Assembly (NCBI GenBank): GCA_024760905.1
Contig: CM045735.1
Span: 27,216,249 to 27,280,248, forward strand
DNA: 64,000 nucleotides
Direction: 5' to 3'
DNA from: Plotosus lineatus
Taxonomy: Eukaryota > Chordata > Actinopteri > Siluriformes > Plotosidae
The translations under genes and the position numbers were made by a program. The notes under the pieces are model-generated. The model was not told where the DNA came from. It worked only from the letters and a program-made list of their open reading frames with translations, and made no database searches. Shown in pieces: positions 1 to 9,924 of the stretch (positions are counted from its first letter, which is position 1; every line of letters starts with the position of its first letter).

Positions 1-232
1 ACGTCACTGTGGTGAGCAGCGGATAGCCAATCCTTTCTGTACGCCAGTATGTTGTTTTTGAGTAAAGAGATCATTTTCCCTTGTTTTTGATCAGCTCATT
101 TCCACAAAGCCAAGCACAGCTGGCAAGCAAACACAAATGGACAGACATGGAAAAACTTCAATCCGCAGAGCAGCTGATTGCCAAAACTTGGGACACGCTT
201 CCTGTCACATTAACACTGCAGCATGTGAGTCC
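1..232 (+). mobile_element. Truncated hAT element, internal fragment
   Basis: This stretch matches the internal part of the complete hAT element at 47910-48785 (shared tracts include CCAATCCTTTCTGTAC and GCCAAAACTTGGGACACGCT). It is cut by the window edge on the left and loses similarity at about position 232 on the right. A short open frame at 81-308 (containing WTDMEKL and AEQLIAKTWDTLP) is a shadow of decayed transposase coding and not a gene. Confidence 0.75.
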
Positions 233-1246
233 AATAAAACTAGAGTGTCAAGGTATCGGACCAGCTCGCATACAGAAAGGATTGAATCTCCGCTTCGCGC
301 CACAGTAACGTGACATTGAAAATAGATGAATAGATTTAAATGTGCAAGATTTCTTTAAGCCAGTCTGGTCATCTGGCGGTCACTTTCGGAAACAATGGCC
401 CACGTCCGGACGATCCAGACTAGTCGGAAGCCTCAGATTTTGTCCGTTGTATCCGAAATCCGTTTACATAGTTACAGTCTTCCCTCAAATTTTGCGGATA
501 ATATAGACTAGACCTGGTCGCGATAATCGAAAAACTGTGAAGTAGGATCACCCCTCTCATTTCTACCATACATATGTTTTCGCGTTTATACAATATCAAG
601 AAGTGTATATTAAACGTTACACAGTTATATGCATATGTAAATACTGTAATGTATTAATATTTAAATAGAATTTATATATAAATACTTTAAGTACTGTCCT
701 CACCTCTGACAATAGCTCTTCTCCGCTTGATCTTAATCCAAAAAAATGGACTATGAGAGACCTCATTTATGCTGTAATGGTGTACTACATGGGCATACGT
801 ATTGCCTGCCATCAGCATATCTAGCAACTTCACTTTTTGGGTCACTGTCATCATATTTCGCTTTTTCTTGGGCTCATTAGATGCCTTAGATGGTGCAGGA
901 CGTTCACAAACACTAAGATCACAAAATCACAAAAATAAGGAACACAATGAGCGAGAGAGAGCATGATACGAAATCCAAACAAAGCTTGAATGAAATCGGC
1001 GTCTTCTTTCTCCTTGCGGGAATGTGCGAGGCTACAGCATCACACGTCTAAGCCAATCAGCTTGCGAGATTGAGTTGAGTGGGCGGTCCCTGCCTGAACT
1101 GGGACTGAAGGAGGGACAGATTTAGTCTGTCGTTTGTAAACAATGGACGCAGCTTGCCTTGGGTCCCTGCCTTCCGCTTGCGTACATGCAAGTTTCAGTA
1201 CAAATTTTGAAATTTTTATGAATATTTTTTGATTTTGGATACTTAA
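233..1246. other. Gene-free stretch with possible pogo/Tigger-like end
   Basis: No coding exon is supported here. A TA followed by CAGTCTTCCCTCAAATTTTG at 473-494 resembles the left end of a pogo/Tigger-type element, and the downstream text GTGAAGTAGGATCA recurs at about 45.6 kb. A right end was not found. The rest is AT-rich sequence that could hold the PPP1R26 5' UTR exon or promoter, but I could not locate either. Confidence 0.35.
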
Positions 1247-1600
1247 GGGGGCAGTGGTGGTCTAGTGGTATAGGGCGCTGGATCGCTGATCCAAAGGTTG
1301 GGGGTTCGAGTCCCACTCTCCACAAGGTTGTCACTGTCCCCCCCCCCAGTGCGGCCAACTGGGTTATCAAAGGCGGGCCATGTCTCTCACTGTCTATGGT
1401 GAGAGGCATGTAAAAGAACCATTGCTGACTTTCGTAAAGAGTAGGCTGCAAAGTCGTCAGCGTGTTTCTGTCCCTTGCTAAAAGGGTTGTGACAGGAAGG
1501 GCATCCGACGTAAAAACCTCTGCCAAATCAAACGTGCGAATCAGATGATTCGCTGTGGCGACTCCTGAGTAAAAGGGGAAAAAGCCGAAAGGAAGACAGA
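1247..1600 (+). repeat. tRNA-headed SINE, family 1, tail A
   Basis: The head carries an A-box-like TGGTCTAGTGGT and a B box GGTTCGAGTCCC, followed by a body that ends GGCGACTCC...GCCGAAAGGAAG. The same unit occurs at 17385-17730 (+), 21740-22079 (-) and 61854-62186 (-). Body and tail resemble the 5' and 3' ends of the RTE-type LINE at 14095-17070. It is an RNA polymerase III-derived retroposon and not a functional tRNA gene. The open frame on the opposite strand is a shadow. Confidence 0.85.
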
Positions 1601-2259
1601 CATGGAAAATACCGCGATGCACTGAGGCCGTGAACTTCGAGTTGCGAATTAGCATGGGATGACTGAACAGTGTTCATACAGTCATTGCCTCTGCTAAATT
1701 AAACGAATGTAGTCCATGTGAGCACAGAATTAACCTTTCAGCTAATAAAATAATAATTAGAATAATCATTGTTAAATCATTTCAAAACACAAAATTATCA
1801 ATAACATATCTTTAGTTGAATCCATGGATAGGTTTAATTAAGATTTGAGTGATTTATTTTATTATTTGCCAAGCAAATAATACCATTTACATTTATTGTG
1901 CATGCTCACCGTGGAGAATCTTATGTGCAAATGCTGGTTCCAAATCTGACAATGTTGTATCAGAAACCTTTTATTTCTAAATAACAGGACCCAACAAGAA
2001 GAGCACTCGTAGGGTGTAAGGTACTTCCACCATGCAGCTTGTATAATGTTGTTGTAAATAGATTTTAAATGGCTAGTGGTTTTATTGGTATTTATTACCA
2101 CAATGCACTCTTAATGCACATGACCAAATTATTCATTTTTATTTATGTATTGTTTCAGGACATAAGTGTACTCGGTTATATACACCATACATTGAATGCT
2201 ATGATACAAAAAATAAATGTCTAATGGAATATTTTTTTTCTTCTGGTATTCATTTACAG
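1601..2259. other. Intron or 5' flank of PPP1R26, ending in a splice acceptor
   Basis: This is AT-rich non-coding sequence. It ends with a pyrimidine tract (TTTTTTTTCTTCTGG) and CATTTACAG, with the AG at 2258-2259. That is a good splice acceptor for the exon that contains the PPP1R26 start codon. No exon was recognised upstream of it. Confidence 0.55.
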
Positions 2260-2321
2260 GATGTCAAGAGGTTCGGCATAGTGGTCCCAAGCCACACCTT
2301 CTCCTAATCTGTAATTCTATA

Positions 2322-5300
2322 ATGTTTCTGAAAACGGTTCGTCCAGTGGTGGCAGTTCACCCTGAATGGACATCCGGTAAGAGCTTGAGCCTGCCACTTT
2401 GCTTCAATGATAGTGCTCCAGACACTGACTTTGTAACTTCTAGTGGAACTCCCATCCCACACAAAGTCCAGATGATCATTGACAGCCTCTGCAGCACACA
2501 GTCCTCAGATATGAGCAATGAGGTTAACGCTACTACCCAGTCTGCACGAAACCTGTCCGAAACAGCATGTGTTGACAGAAAGTCTTGTCACATGGACACA
2601 CTAGCAAAGTCTCAAAGGGTCGGAGTGGACAACAGTAAGCTTCATGCATCTGGCTGTTGTGCCACTGAAGGATCAGACACTGATGATTCAGTAGATCGAG
2701 GGATTGAGGAGGCCATTCAAGAGTACCTGAAGGAGAAAGTGGACCACAGGCATAAAAGTGAGCCAGTGGAGAGCCCAATACGGACACCTAAAGTTCAGCT
2801 GGGAGGCAATTGTCTGCAAAATTCACCTAAAGAGGTGAAGCCTTCCACCAAGGTTCTAACTAACAGCAACCATAACCTGAAGGTTTCAAAGGAAATTCAG
2901 CCATTGGTACCCTTGAGGAAAAAGAAAAGGAACGTCAAAGAGAACCTGTTTGAAAAAACAGGAGCTGGTAAAAGCTTGCCTACAAAGGCTTCACATTCCT
3001 GTTCGACACAGGTGGATTGTAGACCACCTTCAGTCAGAATAAATATGGATGAAGATACAATGGATTCAAGCAGTGATGATGGCATTGAAGAGGCCATACA
3101 GAAGTTTCAACAGGAAGAGAAGGAGCGACACGAAGGCTTGAGGTACTTTCAGCTAAAGGAGGTGCTTGATTCTAGTAGTGATGATGGCATAGAGGAGGCC
3201 ATCCAGAGCTACCAACAGGAAAGGCAGAAGGAAAAGGAACACAAAGTTGATCCGAAGCTGAGTTGTTTTTTAGCTGATCACATTAGTGTTAAGCCTCTTC
3301 CAAAATCAACTAAGAAAAAGGAAAAAAAGAAAAATACAGTTGAACAGAAATTAATCAAGAGTACGTCACGTAAATCTGATGGCCTCCCTCTCAATACATT
3401 GCCTACATGTTGCCTGAGGGCCAGTGGAGATTTGGTGTGCTCCAATCAAGCTGAAGAGCCACAGGATGGGCGGCAGATTCACTCCACACTTACTGCTAAC
3501 ACCACTGCTGAACTGATGTGTGCTGAGGCCATCTTGGATATTTCCAAAACAGTGATGCCTGCAATATTTGAGCCCTCATTGAACTTGTCCAGTAATCCTA
3601 CAACAGAGACTCAATCTTGCCTCGCTAAAAGTGTTTCAGTGCAGAAGTATGAAAAGAGTGATGAGAGCTCTGTGGACAGTGAAGATGGAATTGAACAAGA
3701 GATTCGTAAATATCTGGACCTTAAAGCAAAGGCAACCACAACTCCCTACCCAGGAGTATGCGCAGTCACTCAAGCACAAAAGCACATTAAAGTTAAGGAC
3801 AACCAGAACAAAACACTGAGGCTGTCATACTCACAGAAAAGGAAATGGAAAGAAGATAGCAAGATTTGTAAACAAGTAATTGTCGGTAATTCATTGAGAG
3901 AGGAGCCTCAACACAAGCTCCTAACGCAGAATGCTTTCTCTCCTGTTAAATGGCATAGCTGTAGTACAAACATGGCAAAGAACTGCAGTCCTACACAAAA
4001 CATTACAGAAGTATCCACATCTCTTAACAAGGGTTCCTGTGGACAAAACCCTCCTAAGTCTTTTCTTGGCTCTGAAAGGAATTACCGCAGTGATAAGAGC
4101 AGCTCGTTGGACAGTGATGAGGATCTTGATGCAGCCATTAAAGATTTACTTAAGACAAAGAAAAAAGTGAAAAAGAAAGTCAGGGACATGAAACTCGAGG
4201 CCCGAAAGTATCATAACTCTATACAGCCATCAGGTCACACCTTAAAAAAACAGAAATCTGTTAAGGCTCAAAGACTGATCCTTGCAACCAAACCCATGAA
4301 ATCCAGTACCACAAAAAACAGCCATGGTCTGATGAGCATAAGCAAACTGGAAAAAGGTGTTAAACCTAAAGTTTTGAAGTCACAGAAGAACAGCAAGAAA
4401 TATAAAGTTTCAACAACGGAGGACAAAATGGTGGGCCATGGTGTCCAAAATGCACAAATTCATGAGGATACCAGCTCAGTAGACAGCGATGACAGCATTG
4501 AGCAAGAGATCCGTAAGTTCTTGGCTGAGAAAGCCAAAGTGTCCTCGACATCTGTGACCATACTGAAGCAGGACAATGCTGGAGGTACAGAAGAAGCCGC
4601 TTTCAGTTCAATGGGAGAGAAAACTGTCAAACTAGAAGTGGTTCAGACAAAGTCCTCTGATCTCTTAAGGGCTTCTTTGAGCATTCATCCAAATCAGGAA
4701 GAGCACACACAATGCACGGTCATGAATGTATTGGGACCAGATTCTTCATTTAATAGCCATTGTAGTTTGGAAAATGACAGCACAGGTGTTGCAGTGCATG
4801 AAAGGACTTCGCTTAAGTGCAAGAGTAACAGCTTAGATGGAGATAAGGATTGGGCTCAAAAGGTAACAGGAAGGTTCACAGACCGACCTGATTCTGAACC
4901 ATTTGTTATTAATGTAACTGGCCAACATGAGTCAAAAGGTGAGGTGCAGCACCAGAATCTGTTTCTGATGAAGCATGATAACTGCAGTATAAGCACAGCT
5001 AGGGAGAAACATTCAGCAGTCCTGTCAAACAATTTGCAGAACAGGAGTAGAATGCCTCTTATAGAGGTTATCAGCACTGTGTGTCCCTCTCCTCCATTAG
5101 GGAAACAGTTCCTTGGTTCCTCTTCAGAGACTCTCATGGTTGACAAGAAAGACTGCCAATTAAGTCCTGGGGAGAGCAGGTCAGATTCAATTGGTCTGTG
5201 CAGACAATGGGAACAACCACCTAATCTGGCCTCGAACATCAGACACACGTTTTTAAAACCTAAACACCTCTCCCACCACCAGCCTCTGTACCCTTCTCAC

Positions 5301-5549
5301 CTTTCATGTGTACCCCTACCCCTCACCCTATCCCAGCCACGTGCTGGTGCTAGTTTGGGGCAACTGCACAGGGATCAAGCCTCAGTTGTAGCTCACAAGT
5401 CCAATTATCTGCAGCTTAGAAAGACACAGAAAGATGCAAGGAAGATGAGTGAAGACAGGCAGGAAGAGCAGGAGCAGTACATAGATGAGGCAGATATAGA
5501 ATCAGGAGACGACAGGACAGATAAGAGACAGCAGCAATGCAGCCAGTGA
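2322..5549 (+). CDS. ppp1r26: Protein phosphatase 1 regulatory subunit 26
   Basis: Encodes 1075 residues if read from the ATG at 2322. An upstream in-frame ATG at 2217 lies before the splice acceptor (AG at 2258-2259), so it is probably intronic. The start MFLKTVRPVVAV fits the family. PPP1R26 is known as a nuclear/nucleolar PP1-binding regulator. Six copies of an acidic-then-helical motif are visible (near 2671, 3058, 3166, 3658, 4096 and 4468), with SSSDDGIEEAIQ, DSEDGIEQEIRKYL and DSDDSIEQEIRKFL as examples. Lysine-rich patches (KKKRN, KKKEKKKN, KKKVKKKVR) look like nuclear localisation signals. The end is acidic (YIDEADIESGDD). A CCA|GTGAGT at 5543-5551 overlaps the TGA, so splicing to further 3' exons is possible. 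Poly(A) signals AATAAA lie at 5754 and 5791. The long single exon is typical of this gene. Confidence 0.9.
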   Translation: MFLKTVRPVVAVHPEWTSGKSLSLPLCFNDSAPDTDFVTSSGTPIPHKVQMIIDSLCSTQSSDMSNEVNATTQSARNLSETACVDRKSCHMDTLAKSQRVGVDNSKLHASGCCATEGSDTDDSVDRGIEEAIQEYLKEKVDHRHKSEPVESPIRTPKVQLGGNCLQNSPKEVKPSTKVLTNSNHNLKVSKEIQPLVPLRKKKRNVKENLFEKTGAGKSLPTKASHSCSTQVDCRPPSVRINMDEDTMDSSSDDGIEEAIQKFQQEEKERHEGLRYFQLKEVLDSSSDDGIEEAIQSYQQERQKEKEHKVDPKLSCFLADHISVKPLPKSTKKKEKKKNTVEQKLIKSTSRKSDGLPLNTLPTCCLRASGDLVCSNQAEEPQDGRQIHSTLTANTTAELMCAEAILDISKTVMPAIFEPSLNLSSNPTTETQSCLAKSVSVQKYEKSDESSVDSEDGIEQEIRKYLDLKAKATTTPYPGVCAVTQAQKHIKVKDNQNKTLRLSYSQKRKWKEDSKICKQVIVGNSLREEPQHKLLTQNAFSPVKWHSCSTNMAKNCSPTQNITEVSTSLNKGSCGQNPPKSFLGSERNYRSDKSSSLDSDEDLDAAIKDLLKTKKKVKKKVRDMKLEARKYHNSIQPSGHTLKKQKSVKAQRLILATKPMKSSTTKNSHGLMSISKLEKGVKPKVLKSQKNSKKYKVSTTEDKMVGHGVQNAQIHEDTSSVDSDDSIEQEIRKFLAEKAKVSSTSVTILKQDNAGGTEEAAFSSMGEKTVKLEVVQTKSSDLLRASLSIHPNQEEHTQCTVMNVLGPDSSFNSHCSLENDSTGVAVHERTSLKCKSNSLDGDKDWAQKVTGRFTDRPDSEPFVINVTGQHESKGEVQHQNLFLMKHDNCSISTAREKHSAVLSNNLQNRSRMPLIEVISTVCPSPPLGKQFLGSSSETLMVDKKDCQLSPGESRSDSIGLCRQWEQPPNLASNIRHTFLKPKHLSHHQPLYPSHLSCVPLPLTLSQPRAGASLGQLHRDQASVVAHKSNYLQLRKTQKDARKMSEDRQEEQEQYIDEADIESGDDRTDKRQQQCSQ

Positions 5550-8002
5550 GTACAGGTTTCTGTTTTAAGCTCTTTTTTTAATTTTTCAATTTTTATTTAT
5601 TTTTTTTTTTTTACACAAAATCTACAGAGAGCCAGCATGGACCCTTTGCATGTATTTCCACCTACAGTACTCTTCATGGTTTAGAGTACTTTACAGAGTT
5701 GAGGAAATATGATAAATTATTATTATATTTTCCCATAGTCTGGTAATAAGTGAAATAAAGTTCTCAAAGAGAGTGTTCTATCTCTTCTTAAATAAAAGTT
5801 GACGTACTTGCTATTTTGGCGAAGTTGCAGAGCCGCATTATGTGAATTTTATAAAAATAAGTCAGCAAATTCAGAGTTCTTTACAAATGAAAGTGAATGC
5901 AAATTGATATAACTAATAAGTTACATATGCTAATGGGGTTAGTTTATTTATTCCGAGACAATCGAATTGTGCTCATCAGCAGAACAACTGCTTTTAATTG
6001 GGAATCTTCTGTCAGGCAAACAGATGGTAAGCAAATGTATATTGCATGACCAGTGTGGTTAAAAACTGTGGTTGGTCATAACATTGAGTTACTTGAATAT
6101 GAGTTTCTATATACTAATTAATTTTCACCTAACGAGACCACGATAAAGCTCCTAAGGCAAGTCATTGCAGAATAGACCTCTTTTTATTTGAGAGAGAAAA
6201 TGTAGACCATTCTAAAATTTTTGGAATAAAGCTGAGCTATGTTGTTATTGGTAAAATATGTTTTTACATAGCTATATAACCTGTATTGAATGGTGGAAAT
6301 TATGTATGGGATAAAAGCTTTGGGGTCATGTTTTTTTCAGTTATTCCTAGTTGCACTCTCTGTATAGTTTGTAACAGGGTGAGTCACATTATAAGCTCAT
6401 AATGTGCCGTCAATGAAGATTAATCCAGAAAAAGTTTTGTGCTTCATTTTCAAACCTTTCATATCCATGTTGTTTGATATTTTGTTGTAAACAGCAATCA
6501 ATGTCATTGGTTATAATTATTTTATACTGTCATACTTCATTCATGACGTACCAGAAGAAAGAGTAGTCTTTTGGTTGATTTTCTTAAAAGTACTTGTTAA
6601 CAAAGAATAAAGAGTAGTCTACCTTGAAGACTTTATGGTAACTGAAAAAAGTGATTGTGCTATCTAGAATACATACAACGGCACTTCATATAGAGCGAAA
6701 TGCTCGTACAGCGAGACAAAATTTTTCACCATAAACAATGGAAAGCCCGTTAATGTGTTCCAGCCCTCCAAAATTTTCCCAAATGTGCCGGATATTAGAC
6801 ATTTTAAAGGTTGTTTTACTCATAAATATTAACCCATGTGTTCACAAAAGTAAACACAAATTTATGCATAAAAAGGAAAAATAAACCAGGACTTTACCTT
6901 GAAGCTGCAATAAGTCTGGCATAAGTGACATGAGGAAAAGGAGAGCGAGGTTTGTTTCTAGATTGTAAGATTTGTTTCTTGTTGTGGGGTTTGTTTCGAG
7001 ATCATGTGAACAAGTGATTCTTTGTTTTGCTTACTCGTGCACAGAACATCATGTTATGAGACATTCCTTGTCTTTCAGTGGAGAAAGTACTCGGGCATCC
7101 CTTGTTAAGCAAGGTCCTCATATAAAAGGGCACACATCTTGTGAGGTGTCACTGTATTTGCTTTATTGTTTCATCCCTGAGAACCACAGCAGTAGACACA
7201 AAGTCAAAAAGATTTCTACCTCCTTTCACTTTTTTGGTGTTGGTGACAGATGTGCACAAATGTGTCAAGGTGCACATGTTTCCCATTTCATATTATAGTA
7301 AGAAACACGTCACTTGTGATTATGAATGTGAAGCTTCAATATGGGCAAAACTAGAGCTGGATGATGAATACATTTTATTGATTAGGCGGGATAAAAATAA
7401 TTCCTGGTTTATCATCACCATTTGCACCTAGAAATTGGTGCTGTGCCATTTTTTTAAGATATTTATTTATTTATTTACATTATGAAGATATGTGCAAGAT
7501 GCTGTCATTCTGATTCTGAGATTCGTTTAGTTCTGTTTGAAATGGTTATAATTTCTAAAGATTTTTGGAACTGCAAGGCTTCTATTCTGTAGACAGTTTT
7601 CAGAGTTTAATACATCTTTAATGTTCATGTAAAAGACTGGTCATCCAGTATCAACTGTATAGCTTCTGTAACTTATGTTTAGCTTTAAAAGCTTTTGGGC
7701 TTCGAGAGTCACATCATTTCTATATTAAAAAAATTAATTAAAAATGTAAAAACAGTGGTCTAGGTTTTAATTGAAAACCATGATTTTTTTTCCGGCCTTA
7801 ATTAGAAATTTTGGCTTATTTGATTTTTGGTGATTTTTGTAAAAGGAAAATCGAGATTCACCTTGAAGCTTAAATTATTTTTCACTGTGTAAGAATTTCT
7901 CACTTTAATGGCTGTGTAAATACTGCATTGTGCCTGTGCCCTGCCCAGGATTCTTTCCTGCCTAGCGCTTGTTGTTCTGTGATAAGCTTCAGTACCTTCT
8001 AT
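5550..8002 (+). other. PPP1R26 3' UTR or intron, then non-coding DNA
   Basis: AATAAA motifs at 5754-5759 and 5791-5796 could end the PPP1R26 transcript. From about 6665 (TATAGAGCGAAATGCTCGTA) the text resembles the end of a pogo/Tigger-like element (ACAGCGAGACAAAATTTTTC), with no matching right end identified. Open frames near 6972-7431 have no recognisable protein features. I see nothing else supportable. Confidence 0.4.
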
Positions 8003-8004
8003 TA

Positions 8005-9553
8005 CTAGTCCTTCTCAAAAAATTAGCATATTGTGACAAAGTTCATTATTTTCTGTAATGTACTGATAAAAAATAAACTTTCATATATTTTAGATTCATT
8101 GCCCACCAACTGAAATATTGCAGGTCTTTTATTGTTTTAATACTGATGATTTTGGCATACAGCTCATGTAAACCCAAAATTCTCAAAAAATTAGCATATT
8201 TCATCTGACCAATAAAAGCGCTTTTAATACAAAAAAGTCAACCTTCAAATAATTGTTCAGTTATGCACTCAATACTTGGTCAGGAATCCTTTTACAGAAA
8301 TGACTGCTTCAATGCGGCGTGGCATGGAGGCAATCAGCCTGTGGCATTGCTGAGGTGTTATGGAGGCCCAGGATGCTTCGAGAGCGGCCTTAAGCTCATC
8401 CACAGTGTTGGGTCTGCTGTGTCTCAACTTTCTCTTCACAATATCCCACAAGATTCTCTATGGGGTTCAGGTCAGGAGAGTTGGCAGGCCAATTGAGCAC
8501 AGTAATACCATGGTCAGTAAACCATTTTTGGTTTACAGCATATACAGTGGTTTTGGCACTGTGAGCAGGTGCCAGGTCGTGCTGAAAAATGAAATCATCT
8601 CCATAAAGCTTTTCAGCAGCTGGAAGCATGAAGTGCTCCAAATTCTCCTGAAAGCTAGCTGCATAGACCCTGCCCTTGATAAAACACAGTGGACCAACAC
8701 CAGCAGCTGACATGGCACCCCAGACCATCACTGACTGTGGGTACTTGACGCTGGACTTCAGGCATTTCCTTCTTCCCAGTCTTCCTCCAGACTCTGGCAC
8801 CTTGATTTCCGAATGACACGCAAAATTTGCTTTCATCTGAACAAAGTACTTTGGACCACTGAGCAACAGTCCAGTGCTGCTTCTCTGTAGCCCAGGTCAG
8901 GCGCTTCTGCCGCTGTTTCTGGTTCAAAAGTAACTTGACCTGGGGAATGGGGCACCTGTAGCCCATTTCCTGCACACGCCTGTGCACGGTGGCTCTGGAT
9001 GTTTCTACTCCAGACTCAGTCCACTGCTTCCATAGGTCCCCCAATGTCTGGAATCGGCCCTTCTTTCACTTTTTCCTTCCCACAGATGTCCCACTGAGGA
9101 GCTTTGATACAGCACTCTGGGAACAGCCTATTCGCTCAGAGATTTATTTCTGTGTCTTACCCTCTTGCTTGAGGTTGTCAATGATGGCCTTCTGGACAGC
9201 AGTCAGGTCGGCAGTCTTTCCCATGATTGTGGTTTTGAGTAATGAACCAGGCTGGGAGTTTTTAAAAGCCTCAGGAATCTTTTGCAGGTGTTTAGAGTTA
9301 ATTGGTTGATTCAGATGATTAGGTTAATAGCTCGTTTAGACTACCTTTTCATGATATGCAAATTTTTTGAGATAGGAATTTTGGGTTTTCATGAACTGTA
9401 TGCCAATATCATCAGCTTTAAAACAATAAAAGACCTGAAATATTTCCGTTGGTGTGCAATGAATCTAAAATATATGAAAGTTTAATTTTTATCAGTACAT
9501 TACAGAAAATAATGAACGTTATCACAACATGCTAATTTTTTGAGAAGGACTAG
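8005..9553 (-). mobile_element. Tc1-like DNA transposon, decayed
   Basis: The element is bounded by TA dinucleotides (8003-8004 and 9554-9555). Its terminal inverted repeats start CTAGTCCTTCTCAAAAAATT and extend about 200 bp, with an internal repetition of TTCTCAAAAAATTAGCATAT near 8180. The - strand encodes a Tc1 transposase in pieces: an N-terminal helix-turn-helix half (9044 to 8655, with SRATVHRRVQEMGY and CSDESKF), a DDE core (8866 to 8396, with FQHDLAPAHSAK and WPANSPDLNPIE) and a C-terminal part (8451 to 8269, MWDIVKRKL). At least two frameshifts separate these, so the transposase is dead. Ends and length (1549 bp) are complete, so it could still have been mobilised in trans. Confidence 0.93.
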
Positions 9554-9555
9554 TA

Positions 9556-9924
9556 TAACACCAATTTAAATGAGCAGATGGCAGTGAGTGTGTCAGGAAG
9601 TTAAGGATCTCATTTCGAAATTGACAGTGTCTTCTTTTTAATTTAGAAATGATCTATTTATAAAAATTGAGAAAGCACAAACTAGTGTCCATTGTAAAGA
9701 TTGCTTAAAGTCAGGAGTACAAACAACTTAATTCAATATCTCAAACACGAGCATAGTCTAGAAGCAGGAGTAACTCTGCAGCTATTGTGCAGGCTAATGG
9801 CAAAGCCAAGAAATGCCTGCTGAAAACCATATCACAAGTGTGTTTTAACCCTGTGCTACATATAACAATGGATCTGAGTGTAAAAAGAAATTATACGTCG
9901 GGTGGTTTAATTAGTGTTTCAAAG
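9556..9924. other. Gene-free stretch between two transposons
   Basis: AT-rich sequence without recognisable genes or repeats. The left boundary of the next element is uncertain and could lie within it. Confidence 0.3.

Noticed and set aside
1256..1325. tRNA gene in the SINE heads
   Set aside because: A and B boxes are present, but the folds are degenerate, the sequence continues into SINE bodies and many copies exist.
1122..1655. 177-residue - strand open frame and similar frames at 17369-17776, 21734-21937 and 61858-62247
   Set aside because: They are translations of the family-1 SINE. The same peptide (VFTSDALPVTTLLARDRNTL) recurs in every copy, including oppositely oriented ones.
2217..2321. 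Upstream ATG of the PPP1R26 frame as the start
   Set aside because: It lies before a strong splice acceptor (AG at 2258-2259), so the first 35 residues would be intron-encoded.
6323..6400. Possible exon with acceptor TTTTTTTCAG and donor GGGTGAGT
   Set aside because: Reading in the phase required by the PPP1R26 donor meets a stop within three codons.
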